Shown piece by piece: positions 26,596 to 36,600 of a stretch of 64,000 bases of DNA (the stretch's first letter is position 1; each line of letters starts with the position of its first letter). A program made the position numbers and the translations under genes. The stretch lies in the NCBI GenBank assembly GCA_038874435.1, contig JAVZCK010000003.1, positions 97,042-161,041 of the forward strand, written 5' to 3'. The notes below the pieces were generated by a model, which made no database searches, was not told where the DNA came from, and worked only from the letters and a program-made list of their open reading frames with translations. The DNA comes from Thermoplasmata archaeon. GTDB taxonomy: Archaea > Thermoplasmatota > Thermoplasmata > Lutacidiplasmatales > SKW197.

Positions 26596-27273
26596 ATGTG
26601 GTCTGTGAAAATCAAGGACATGCCTCCGGCAGAGAGGCCAAGAGAAAGATTACTGATGTTTGGCACGAACAAGCTGAGCAACACGGAGTTGCTCGCAATT
26701 CTGATAAGAACGGGAAACAAGCAGGGAAGTGCACTGGACCTCGCTAAAAAAATGCTGGCAGAAACTACGGTACTGGAACTCTCAAAACTCTCTGCCCAGG
26801 AAATTGCATCAAGATTTGGTGTTGGTCTCACTGCGGGCTGCATTATCGCGGCTGCATTTGAGCTTGCACGAAGGTTGTCCGAGGAGATGCAGTATGTGCC
26901 TGAACAGATTCAGAGTGCATCAGAAGCAGCCAGAGTTGCTAGGAGATACATCGTAGATGACACAAAGGAGAATTTCATCACAATTTTTCTAAATGGCAAG
27001 AACAGAATTGTTAAGGCGGAGACAACGAGCGTGGGTATTTCCAACATGTCAATTGTAGAGCCGAGAGAAATTTTTTCGAAGGCATTGTTGCTGAAAGCAA
27101 CAGGCGTAATCATTGCTCACAACCATCCCTCCGGCGAGACAGAGCCAAGCGAGGAAGATTTGAAGCTCACGAGAAGAATAAAGGAGGGGTGCCTGCTGCT
27201 GAACCTCACATTGCTGGACCACATTGTTCTTGGAAATGGATTTACGAGTTTGAGGGAGAAGGGGTTGATTTAA
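26596..27273 (+). CDS. radC: RadC-family JAMM/MPN+ protein
   Basis: A 225-aa RadC protein: N-terminal UPF0758/helix-hairpin-helix-like region ('AERPRERLLMFGTNKLSNTE', 'ASRFGVGLTAGCIIAAAFEL') and C-terminal JAMM metalloprotease-like domain with 'AHNHPSGETEPSEEDLKLT', containing the H-x-H-x7-10-D zinc ligands. RadC was once linked to DNA repair; its biochemical role is uncertain. It is mostly bacterial, so an archaeal copy is unusual and may reflect transfer. It is full length, with its own promoter and an upstream palindrome. Confidence 0.92.
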   Translation: MWSVKIKDMPPAERPRERLLMFGTNKLSNTELLAILIRTGNKQGSALDLAKKMLAETTVLELSKLSAQEIASRFGVGLTAGCIIAAAFELARRLSEEMQYVPEQIQSASEAARVARRYIVDDTKENFITIFLNGKNRIVKAETTSVGISNMSIVEPREIFSKALLLKATGVIIAHNHPSGETEPSEEDLKLTRRIKEGCLLLNLTLLDHIVLGNGFTSLREKGLI

Positions 27274-27274
27274 G

Positions 27275-27457
27275 ATGACAGTCGATTACTACATAGACGC
27301 GACAGACCTTGCTGGAAATGCAGCAACTCACGGAAATGCCGCAACACCCCACTTCATCAGTGTGGGTGGTGTCTTTGAGAGCGGTGCAATCCTCATCGTG
27401 CTCTGTGTTTTCGTGTGTGTGGGACTTATTGCTGACAGAAGGCATCGCCTGCAGTAA
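27275..27457 (+). CDS. Small C-terminally anchored protein, possible surface-protein remnant
   Basis: This 60-aa frame starts at ATG 27275, one base after the radC stop. Residues 1-30 ('YYIDATDLAGNAATHGN') look like the last strands of an Ig-like or cadherin-like surface domain. A transmembrane helix (about 37-53) and a basic tail 'DRRHRLQ' follow. It lacks a signal peptide, so it may be the decayed 3' end of a larger surface-protein gene rather than a functional small gene. A hairpin/T-run terminator follows. Confidence 0.4.
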   Translation: MTVDYYIDATDLAGNAATHGNAATPHFISVGGVFESGAILIVLCVFVCVGLIADRRHRLQ

Positions 27458-27473
27458 ATCTTTTCCATTTTTC

Positions 27474-27510
27474 GGAAGACCCTTCCAAAACTTTTTTGTT
27501 TTTCTTTATT
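27474..27510 (+). terminator. Hairpin and T-run terminator
   Basis: GGAAG-ACC-CTTCC forms a 5-bp stem followed by T-rich runs (CTTTTTTGTTTTTC). It sits between the 60-aa frame and the promoter of the KaiC-like gene. Confidence 0.4.
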
Positions 27511-27535
27511 GAGGAAAAAGAGCAAGGTCTCCATA

Positions 27536-27549
27536 ATCTATATATTTAG
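27536..27549 (+). promoter_or_regulatory. TATA box of the KaiC-like gene at 27581
   Basis: ATCTATATATTTAG is centred about 38 nt above TTG 27581, placing the transcript start near 27570 and leaving room for the GGTGAT ribosome site at 27572-27577. Confidence 0.5.
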
Positions 27550-27580
27550 GATGTGCATATGGAAGTGCATAGGTGATGGT

Positions 27581-28282
27581 TTGGACAGAATAAAAACCTT
27601 CGTGGAAGGGCTAGATGAGGACTTAAATGGAGGGTTTCCCAAGGGACACATAATACTGATAACTGGTACTCCAGGTACTATGAAATCTTCACTTGTGCTG
27701 AATGTGATGTTTCAGAACGCACTCCACAACAATATGAAATCCCTCTATATTTCAGTTGAAGAGAGCAAAGAAAGTTTAGTGGCTACAATGGAGAATCTGG
27801 GTCTCACACCTCTTGATGAAAGAAAGCTGTTTATAGTGGATGTTGCAAAGCTGCGCCTGGAACATCAGGAAGCAGATGAGGCAAGAGACTGGCTAAAAAT
27901 TTTAAAGGAATATATTTTCAGAAGGGTAAGAGATGAGCACTTTGAAATTGTGGCAATTGACTCACTCACAGCGCTTTATTCCCTTGTTGCCTTTACAAAT
28001 CCGAGAAACGAACTTTTCCACTTCTTTGGTTTTCTCAGAGAACTGGGTGTTACTGTGCTGCTCATTTGTGAAGCAGTGAGTGAAGAAAGTGCGTTCGGCC
28101 TTTATCGAGAGGACTATCTTGCAGATGGTATCATTCAGCTTAAGTTCACATCATTGGGAGAGAGTGATGTCTCGCTGCGCATCAGAATTGTAAAGATGAG
28201 ACATACAAAAGTTCATCATGGTTACAAGGCTCTGATACTGAGGGACGGAAAATTTGTGACCACACCGATAATCACAGAATAA
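27581..28282 (+). CDS. KaiC-like RecA-superfamily ATPase
   Basis: A single-domain RecA/KaiC-type ATPase of about 233 aa. The Walker A is 'GTPGTMKSS' (Met-Lys-Ser rather than Gly-Lys-Thr), the catalytic Glu pair lies in 'LYISVEESKESLVATMENLG' and the Walker B is 'EIVAIDSLTALYS'. The start was moved to TTG 27581: GGTGAT lies just upstream, and ATG 27551 and TTG 27509 lie too close to or above the TATA box. It resembles the protein at 41315-42019. Single-domain KaiC-like proteins in archaea include regulators and the archaellum protein ArlH; no archaellum genes are here, so the role is open. Confidence 0.85.
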   Translation: MDRIKTFVEGLDEDLNGGFPKGHIILITGTPGTMKSSLVLNVMFQNALHNNMKSLYISVEESKESLVATMENLGLTPLDERKLFIVDVAKLRLEHQEADEARDWLKILKEYIFRRVRDEHFEIVAIDSLTALYSLVAFTNPRNELFHFFGFLRELGVTVLLICEAVSEESAFGLYREDYLADGIIQLKFTSLGESDVSLRIRIVKMRHTKVHHGYKALILRDGKFVTTPIITE

Positions 28283-28297
28283 ACGCCCGAAAACTAC

Positions 28298-30877
28298 TTA
28301 CTGGTACCTCTTCCTCATTGTTTTTGCTGTGAAAAGAAGCACAACAACTCCTATCAAAATTAACTGGATCACAGTAAAATCAGGTGTGGTCTTAACCGGA
28401 ATTTCTTTTTCAAGTTGAATCCAAACAGTGGTGTTGTTGCCTGCAGTTACGCTCACAGTATCACGTGCATCCTTGTATCCGGGGCAGGAAATAAGAAGGG
28501 AATACACCCCTTCCTTTAGCCCTATAATCTGAAATTCTCCCATCGTATTTGAAATCACGGAAATTTCTGTGCCTTCCACAACGATGCTAGCCCCAGCTAT
28601 AGGTTTCCCACTTGCATCAATTACATAACCTGTTATGTTGCCTGGCGGAGGTATGTATTTCTCCATCTCCACAACACCTATATCCGTATTTTCCTCGGAA
28701 AGGACAGTGATGTTTGTGAATTCCTGTTGTGCATAACCCTCTTTGGTAAAAGTAACTCTGTAATTCCCTTCAGGGATATCTGTTAGGAGAAACCATCCAC
28801 TTTCATTTGTAATACAACTCTTTATCTTTTTCGTGCCGTTATAGACATTCACAGTGACACCACTTAATTCGTTGCCACTTTTTTCTTTTACAATTCCTAG
28901 AATTCCACCAGTGCCACTGCTAGGACAAAAGAAAATGTCCACCTCCGTTTTTGTAGCCGAGATGAGAGTTGTATTCTGCACTGCAAATCCATAAAAGTAA
29001 TGATGGGCAGCGATGCTGTAGTCACCTGAGGGTAAACCGGTTAGAATGTGGTAATATCCATTCGTGTCCGTCCATACAATCGTTGAAGTTGGAAAGGGGA
29101 GAGAGGTGCTTGAGAGAATAAATTCAATTTGAACATCTGCGAGTGGCGCAGTGATTTTTCTGTAATATACATGACCATAGACCTCTGCACTTTTGTTCAA
29201 AGTTACGGAGTACCAATTTGTAGTTCCATGACTAATTACGATCAAATTTTCAAAGAAATTCTCACAGCACCCAGGTGCATTTCTCACGAGCAGGTCGTAT
29301 GTTCCCGAAGGGAGATTTTGCCAGCCATCTCCAAATACCAATGTTCCATTGTTACCTGAGGACCTTGTTTCACAGATAATGTAATTGTTTCCTGATTTTT
29401 GGACTAAATAGCCAACGGCATTTGCTACTGGTAAACCTGCATAATCTGTGAGGTTAACAATAGCCTTTCCTGATTCACTGAGGGTAATGTTGAAGTTCTC
29501 AATTTCAAATGAATTAGTCAAATCCACTGTTCTGCTTGAGGGGATGTAACCTGGTGCACATGCCTCAATTCGATAAGTCCCAGCAACAAGATTAGTGTCG
29601 AGTTTGTAGTAACCATTCTGGTTCGTGTAAATCTTTTCCACGCTCCTTCCTTCTGCGCTAAAAATTTCAACACTTCCAAATAAGAAGTTATCGTACGCTG
29701 TTCTGAGATAACCAGATACAGAACGGGACAATGAAAGATTGAGGTCTAACCATGCAATTTCACCCTCTGTAAGTACCCATATCTTTTCTTCCCGGATGTG
29801 ATGCGCACACACTGCTTCAATTGTGTAAGTTCCTGTTGTAAGTGTGGGTGAGGAGATTGAGAAGAAGCCATTTAAATCAGTCACTCCATAGGCAAATCTT
29901 CCATCTTGGCTGCTGATGGTTACCATCGCATTTACCAGAGCGCCATTTTCATCCGAAACATTGCCACGAAAAATTGCAGCTGGGTTTAGGTTGAAATCCA
30001 CATTATTGACGCTTCCTCCCATGATAGCGATTGAAACATTTAAGGGTGCACTGTTTAGCCATGATCCATTTGGTTCAGTTGGAGGAAACACTTGGATTTT
30101 ATAACTGCCTGGAGCTAGGTTAGTGTTGAGAATATACTCTCCATTATCATCAGTCAAATCTGTGCAAATAGGCAATCCGTCTCGGTCGTACGCATACACA
30201 CTTGCATTGCTTACCCGTTCTCCTGTGTTGCCTCTCACAGTCCCCATAATCACCCCAGATCTGTTGAGGGTAAAATTCACGAAAGTATCAACACCCTTGG
30301 ATACACTGAGGTTCTGGATGAGAATAGAAGAAAGATAGCCTTCTGCAGAAGCATAGATTTCGTAACCATCTCCAGGGTAAAGTTGGTTTTCAAAGTTCGA
30401 GGAGGTGAACCTGAAAGCACCACTTGCATCCGATTGAGCATAGAGTTCTACGTTGAACTTTGGATTTGAAAGGATGAGAGTAGCATTTTCTACTGGTTCT
30501 CCACTATCTCCAGCAATTCTCCCTACAATTCCAGCTGATCGCTCAAGTACAAATGTATAGGAATTTCCAGGTACACAATCATGCTTGCTTTGGTGATAGT
30601 ATCCATTCGCACTCACTCTCAGGAAATACATCTTGTCTGTCTCCAGTCCGAGAAACTGGAACAACCCGTTTGCGTCAGTTGTGGTTGAGTATTCTGCGCT
30701 ATTTAGGTAATCTGTTGCCATTACCATAGCATCCTTTATTCCATTCCCAAAACCATCATAAACATAGCCAGTTAAGATTGTCGATTCAGGTTTGGCTTCA
30801 ACTTCTTCACTTGACCAGTTCTGGATAATGTTTGGGAGTAAAATAAGGAGAATCAGGCTTGTCCCTAAAATTCGCAT
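28298..30877 (-). CDS. Surface protein with tandem carboxypeptidase-regulatory-like domains
   Basis: An 859-aa exported protein: signal peptide (about residues 1-25), around eight to nine repeats of a beta-sandwich carboxypeptidase-regulatory-like domain, each with 'V(R/T)G-x-G-x-(P/A)-(V/I)-x-(N/G)-A-x-V' and 'T-(D/N)-x-x-G-x-(F/Y)' patterns, then a transmembrane helix (about 833-853) and a short basic tail. Many N-x-S/T sequons suggest N-glycosylation. Its ATG overlaps the stop of the upstream ATPase gene (TGATG), so the two are translationally coupled. Likely a cell-envelope stalk or adhesin; there are no catalytic residues. Confidence 0.85.
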   Translation of the reverse strand: MRILGTSLILLILLPNIIQNWSSEEVEAKPESTILTGYVYDGFGNGIKDAMVMATDYLNSAEYSTTTDANGLFQFLGLETDKMYFLRVSANGYYHQSKHDCVPGNSYTFVLERSAGIVGRIAGDSGEPVENATLILSNPKFNVELYAQSDASGAFRFTSSNFENQLYPGDGYEIYASAEGYLSSILIQNLSVSKGVDTFVNFTLNRSGVIMGTVRGNTGERVSNASVYAYDRDGLPICTDLTDDNGEYILNTNLAPGSYKIQVFPPTEPNGSWLNSAPLNVSIAIMGGSVNNVDFNLNPAAIFRGNVSDENGALVNAMVTISSQDGRFAYGVTDLNGFFSISSPTLTTGTYTIEAVCAHHIREEKIWVLTEGEIAWLDLNLSLSRSVSGYLRTAYDNFLFGSVEIFSAEGRSVEKIYTNQNGYYKLDTNLVAGTYRIEACAPGYIPSSRTVDLTNSFEIENFNITLSESGKAIVNLTDYAGLPVANAVGYLVQKSGNNYIICETRSSGNNGTLVFGDGWQNLPSGTYDLLVRNAPGCCENFFENLIVISHGTTNWYSVTLNKSAEVYGHVYYRKITAPLADVQIEFILSSTSLPFPTSTIVWTDTNGYYHILTGLPSGDYSIAAHHYFYGFAVQNTTLISATKTEVDIFFCPSSGTGGILGIVKEKSGNELSGVTVNVYNGTKKIKSCITNESGWFLLTDIPEGNYRVTFTKEGYAQQEFTNITVLSEENTDIGVVEMEKYIPPPGNITGYVIDASGKPIAGASIVVEGTEISVISNTMGEFQIIGLKEGVYSLLISCPGYKDARDTVSVTAGNNTTVWIQLEKEIPVKTTPDFTVIQLILIGVVVLLFTAKTMRKRYQ

Positions 30878-33567
30878 CAGCGCGCCTCCACCTTCTGTAT
30901 CTTCCAGCTTAACCTTTCTAATTTTTTCTGTGCTCCAATTTGATTGTATATTCCCTTCAGTGTTTCAAAGATTCTCATGGTTTCAACTCTATCGCCAGTT
31001 TTGATACTTAAGTCAAGTAGGGCCTCATGGACCTCTATAATCCGCATAAGGTTGCCTACATCCCTTGCAATCTTATAACTCCGTTCTAGATACTGTCTCG
31101 CCTTCTGAAAGTCATTCATTTCTGCGTAGATTATCCCAAGCACTCTGTATGCCCTAGCTTCATCCACACTTGTTTTCAATTCTTTCGCAATCTCAAGCGC
31201 ATCTTCTGCATACTCTATTGCTTTCCCATAAAATGTGAGTGAAGAATAGGTGTGTGCGATTCCAATTTTAGAGGAGGCAATTTCTTTTCTTGCACCAATT
31301 CGTTGAGCAAGGTCCAATGCTTTTTCGAATGCAACTAGGGCCTCATCGTAACTTTCTTTTTCAAGATAGACCAACCCGATATTATCCTGAACCATTTGCT
31401 CAGTGATCATGTCTTTCTGGCTCTCTGCATATCTTAGGCACTGCGTATAATATTCAAGTGCGGTGTCATATTCTCCCAGGTAGTGATAAATAATCCCGAT
31501 GTTCATTTTAGTCACAGCAATCCCATTTTCATCTCCCACTCTTTGGTATGCTTGCACAGAGTTTTCATAATGCATAAGCGATTTTTTGAGGTCTCCTTTT
31601 TCACTCCACAACACACCTAGATTATTCTGGGCAATTGCCACTCCCCACAGGTCACCTGTTTTTTCTGCAAATCTCCCATATTCTTCAAAGCAACGCAAGG
31701 CCTCCTCATAATTTCCTCTTTCCATGTGGATTGCACCGAGGTTGTTAACCGCACTCATTAGTCCTTTTTCGTCCTTTATCTCTTTCCTGACTACAACAGA
31801 TTTCTCAATGTTCTCAATGGCATCTTCAAATGCGCCCTTCCGGTAGTACGCAAGAGCCAGGTCCATATATCCATCGCCAAGCAATTTCATGTCATTGTGT
31901 CTTCTGGCAATTTCTATTGCATGCTCTGCATATTCTATTGCGTACGCTAGCTTTCCTTTCTCTCGGTAGACCTCTGAAATTCCTTTGAAAATTTTTCCAC
32001 GCAGAATTTCGTTGGTGCCAGCTTTACCCAAAGCATCCTCAAATCTGAACAGGGCTTCTTCATATGCCCCTAGTCGGAAGTATGCTTCACCCATCCTTAC
32101 CATGGTTTCAAGTAGTAGATCCTCATCATTTTCTTCCTGAGCCAATTCTTCAATTCTTTGCAAATATGTTAGAGTATCCATGTATCTCCCAGCGTGGAAA
32201 GAAATTTCAGTAGCATTTTTTAGCACATCTAAAAGATTTTCTAGTGTTCCTTCATTCAGCTTTTCAAGGGATTTCATTGCGATATCTAAATAAAACAACG
32301 ACTCTTCAGAAGCATACAACCTTGCGAAGTTTTCTCCGGCCTCCTTTGCGTAGTTGAATGCTTCTTTGTAATTGCCAGCAAGGAAATAGTGCATCGCAAT
32401 ATCTCCCGTATTTTTCATAGTTTTATGGGCTGCAAGTTCTGCTGCAATTCTAGCATGAATTTGTTTTCTTCTTACTGTATTCATCGAAGAGTAAATTACT
32501 TCCCTCATCAAATTATGTCTAAAGCAGAAAATTTCTTCATATCCTTTCTCAAAGAGTACTCCCTCTTCAATCAGTTCTTCAAGGTTCTCGAGGACACTCT
32601 CCTCACTCATCTCACACAATTTCTGGATTATTGAAAAATAAAACTCTCTTCCAAATACGCTTGCAAGTGTAAGAATCTTTTTCTTTTCTGGTGTCATTCT
32701 CTCCAGTTTTCTGGTAATGATGTATTTTACAGTTTGAGGGATTTCTGTGTCTTCTTCGTCTATTGCAAAGCTTCTATGCACAATTTTCTCGCCGTAGGCT
32801 TTTATAATTTCCTCAATAAACAGAGGGTTTCCGTCTGTTTTTTCGTATACTTTTTTTGCAACATCCTTTCTTGGCTCTTTTTCTATCATGGTTTTGATGA
32901 AATTGTGCACATCCTCTGGTGAAAGTGGTTTGACTTCGATTGTATCTATGATTCTCTCAATGTTCATCTGTCTTAGTTCTGACAATAACTTACTAGTTTT
33001 GCTTTCTTTGATCTCCTCTGTGTTGTAAGAACAACATATTAGAACAGGAATATCTGCAATATTTCTTGCCAAGTAGTGCAGGAGTGCAATTGAAGATGGA
33101 TCAAACCACTGGATATCGTCAAAGAGTAGGACTATAGTATTTTTCATTGCTCTCATTTTTATTATTCGGAAAATAAGTTCTCTCAATCTTCTGCTTTCTA
33201 GCGTAAAATCAATTTCACCAGAAACTGGGGTCTTTACTTGCTCTCCGAGGAGGAGTGAAATTGCGGGAGGTGCATTGGTTCTCAACTCCTCGATCAAATC
33301 TCTGTTTCTTTGAATGAGAGTGAGAAACGGATGGTAGGGCATTGCATTTTCGTCAATACCACTTCCCCAGTAAACTTCCAGGTTCTCCGCATTGCATCTA
33401 TTCCTCAACTCTTCAAGGAGCCTTGTTTTTCCTATTCCAGTTTCTCCTGAGATTATCAATGTTCTTCCTTTGCCTTTTTTTGCGTTTTCCAGAGCTCCAA
33501 GTATCATTCCCATTTCTTTTTCTCTGTTGACCAGTGCTTTGCCCAAGTTATCCCTCACATTCCACAA
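30877..33567 (-). CDS. STAND/AAA-type ATPase with long TPR array
   Basis: This 896-aa protein has an N-terminal AAA_16-type NTPase (Walker A 'SGETGIGKTRLLEE', Walker B 'IVLLFDDIQWFD'), a winged-helix-like region to about 400, and a long run of TPRs (about 440-880, e.g. 'ALRCFEEYGRFAEKTGD', 'ALEYYTQCLRYAE'). The layout matches MalT-like signal-transduction ATPases, but no C-terminal DNA-binding or cyclase domain is visible. The TTG at 33567 is very near the TATA box (33574-33584); TTG 33546, just before the conserved 'ALVNREKEM', may be the true start. Coupled to the downstream surface-protein gene. Confidence 0.85.
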   Translation of the reverse strand: MWNVRDNLGKALVNREKEMGMILGALENAKKGKGRTLIISGETGIGKTRLLEELRNRCNAENLEVYWGSGIDENAMPYHPFLTLIQRNRDLIEELRTNAPPAISLLLGEQVKTPVSGEIDFTLESRRLRELIFRIIKMRAMKNTIVLLFDDIQWFDPSSIALLHYLARNIADIPVLICCSYNTEEIKESKTSKLLSELRQMNIERIIDTIEVKPLSPEDVHNFIKTMIEKEPRKDVAKKVYEKTDGNPLFIEEIIKAYGEKIVHRSFAIDEEDTEIPQTVKYIITRKLERMTPEKKKILTLASVFGREFYFSIIQKLCEMSEESVLENLEELIEEGVLFEKGYEEIFCFRHNLMREVIYSSMNTVRRKQIHARIAAELAAHKTMKNTGDIAMHYFLAGNYKEAFNYAKEAGENFARLYASEESLFYLDIAMKSLEKLNEGTLENLLDVLKNATEISFHAGRYMDTLTYLQRIEELAQEENDEDLLLETMVRMGEAYFRLGAYEEALFRFEDALGKAGTNEILRGKIFKGISEVYREKGKLAYAIEYAEHAIEIARRHNDMKLLGDGYMDLALAYYRKGAFEDAIENIEKSVVVRKEIKDEKGLMSAVNNLGAIHMERGNYEEALRCFEEYGRFAEKTGDLWGVAIAQNNLGVLWSEKGDLKKSLMHYENSVQAYQRVGDENGIAVTKMNIGIIYHYLGEYDTALEYYTQCLRYAESQKDMITEQMVQDNIGLVYLEKESYDEALVAFEKALDLAQRIGARKEIASSKIGIAHTYSSLTFYGKAIEYAEDALEIAKELKTSVDEARAYRVLGIIYAEMNDFQKARQYLERSYKIARDVGNLMRIIEVHEALLDLSIKTGDRVETMRIFETLKGIYNQIGAQKKLERLSWKIQKVEAR

Positions 33568-33573
33568 TCTTTC

Positions 33574-33584
33574 CTATATAATAG
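33574..33584 (-). promoter_or_regulatory. TATA box for the ATPase-TPR operon
   Basis: The minus-strand CTATTATATAG predicts a transcript start near 33552, which bears on the choice of start codon. It lies back to back with the plus-strand promoter at 33608. Confidence 0.45.
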
Positions 33585-33607
33585 ATTTTGCGGAAGAGTT
33601 GCCAATA

Positions 33608-33620
33608 GGTATATATACAA
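33608..33620 (+). promoter_or_regulatory. TATA box of the 1,424-aa surface-protein gene
   Basis: GGTATATATACAA is a strong archaeal TATA element about 57 nt above ATG 33672. The leader includes GAGAGGGATGA as a ribosome site. Confidence 0.6.
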
Positions 33621-33671
33621 AATCTCTATTTGGGATAACAACAAAAACGAAATTGAGAGGGATGATAAATT

Positions 33672-36600
33672 ATGAACAGAATTTCAAAAAACAAAACTGG
33701 GCAAGTGGTTTGGACAATGTGCGTGGCAATACTGGTCTCGCTCCCTATATCTGTAAGTAGTGCAGCTCTTTTTATGGGAACGAACGATACAATAAGAGCA
33801 GTGAACGATCTGGTTGTTGATACCACAGTAATTCTAGATAGGTCTACGGCCCCAAGTGGAATCCTAGGCATGGATGGTAACATTACTATAAATTCTGGTG
33901 GAAATCTGACCGTTAGAAATATAGAGATTCAGTTTTTGCAAGATGGGGGGTTATACCCAGTGACTCTTCCGAAAAAATATTTCCTCAAAGTCAACTCCGG
34001 TGGGACCCTTTATCTAGAGGATAGCACAATCACTGTCTCCACGATGATGGTGAATCCCTTCCTTAAATTTAATCTTTCGTCAGATGGGGGCAAAATTATA
34101 ATGAAAAACTCAAAACTTGCTTTTCCAGGCTATCTCTATCTCGTGAATTCTGAGGTATATATCAATAATTCACAAATTACAGGGCTTTCTGAGATGCCCT
34201 CGGTATGGCAGAACGATGTAGCAAAAATTGATGACAATGACGATGCACCAATAATTTCGGCTTTGAATTCGAAAATATACATCTCTGATTCTATCATAGA
34301 TAAGTACTACGAGAATGTAAACATTGTTGACTATCAATTAACACCCAAGGACTTCCCCGGGTACATTGAATTGCAACCCTCACAGACCATGACAATATCT
34401 CAGTTAGATGTTTCTGAGATAACTTATGATAAGCTAAGCAGTGTTTCTCTTCTCGTTGAGTACACAACTACACCAGACTATAATGGTACTAACAGTTTCC
34501 AGGTGTCTTATAATGGTGGTAGTTCATGGCAGAATCTCCCTGTGAATCCTGTGGCTGACACTCAAGCGAGTGAAGTTGTGCCTCTTGCTGTTACAACGCT
34601 AAACGGCCTAACAAATCTGCGGTTCAGATTTACCCATAACGGTAATACTGGCAATATCACAATCACAAGGTTTGATGTGGTTGTGAGACCTGGCTATGAA
34701 TTCAACATCACACTTGCGGGTACAACACAGATGACGGTTATCAATTCCAACATTTCAATTGACTGGGATACAACAACCCTTACTGTAGGGACCTCCAACA
34801 AGCTTATCCTTTACAACAATGCTACACTGGAACTTTTGAATGTGAGTTTTGATGAAGCAGAAACTCCTCCTTTAGATGCAAATGGGCATGGTCAAAAGTA
34901 TGCACCTGCAATTATTGCTTACAATAATAGCCAGGTGTTTGTATATAGATGGGCGAAAATTCCTGTCTATGACCAAAACAAGATGCCAATCCCAAATGCT
35001 CAGCTTGTATCAATTGAGTACACGCCCTCCTCTTCGATGATACAGTACAGTGTTGCTACTCAGGCAAATGATATGGATGCACATCCAATGATCAAAATGT
35101 ATCTGACAGCAAATGGAATCACTAACAGATCCGACGCAGCGGGCATAATCAAATACCCTGTAGCTTCAGATTACATAAATATAACTACACTCCCAAATAG
35201 CTTGTTCATTGGTTCCTATGTGGCAAACTGCACCTACCTTGGGACAAAGAGGGGCACTGGAATCATAACTCTTCCTGCCTATCCAGACATGGTCGAGAAT
35301 GATAACGTGTTCACCACATCACCTGTTGGGATATCAATAGACCTGCCAAACCTGAGGATAACTAGCGTTTTCACATCTCCGTCTCAACCATTGAAAGGAG
35401 ATGTTGTTAACCTCACAGCAAGGGTGGAGAACACCGGATTGGCTATGGCAAGAGGGGTTACTGTTAGGTTTTTCGTAAATGGGATCGAGTTAGGTGATGC
35501 AGCACCCGTCGACGTGGCCCAGGGTGGAAGCCAGAATTTTGCGTATCCCTACACATTTGACTACTCAGGACAGGTTTCAATAACTGCCGTGGTTGATCCA
35601 GACAATCTTGTCTCTGAGATGGATGAAAATGACAATACATATTCTTCGATTTTCAGCATTGCCGGTAGACCTTCCCTTGTAATTGAATATTTATTTGTGC
35701 TTGTAAGTGGAGCACCATCTGAGAGTGTGAATGTAAATCAAACTGCTGAGATTCGAGCTACAATTAGAAACAACGGAGACGGAATTGCCTCAAGTGTCTC
35801 AGTCCAATTTAGAACTGAAGCAGGAATCATTGGAACAGATACTATTTCCACAATTCCGATAGGCGAAAGTAGGGATGCAAGTGTTACATGGACCCCATCT
35901 GTGGGCACAGCTTACACTATAACAGCAACTATTGTCTCATCATCTCCATCTGAATCTGATGTAGATAAGGGAGACAATATCGCTACGAAGTCAGTAATTA
36001 TCACATATCCGAATCTTGCGATAAACCTCAATACACTAACTCTCTCACCAGAACCCGCAGAAAATGGTTCGACGACAATTTCGGTAGAAATTTACAATGA
36101 TGGAAATGGTTTTGCCTCTGATGTAATCGTTGTATTCAAAACAGATAGCGACACTATCGGGACAAAGACAATCTCAAAGATTAATGCTAAATCTACAGTG
36201 ATTGCCTCGATTGATTGGTATCTCCCAATAGGATATGGTGGTACAAGGAATGTTAGCGTACAAGTCACATCTTCTAAAGAAGGTTCAGTCACAGAAGAGA
36301 TGAAAACCAGCACCTATGTAAAGTTTGCACCTCGCCTCTCGATGGACACCAAGGTCTGGTTCTATGATGAAGAAAACAATCTAATCAGTTCAGTCCAGCC
36401 AGGTACAACTGTAATTGTAAGGGTAAATATTACAAACACTGGAGACATCGATTCGTCAGAACTAAATGTGGATTTCTATCTTGATGGTCTCACAAAGTCG
36501 AACTATCTTGGGAAGGCAACTGTTTCGAAAGTTCCGGGGATGAGTACGAGTGTGTGCGAGTACAAATGGACAGCAAACGTCCAGAGGGTCAATTTGAATC

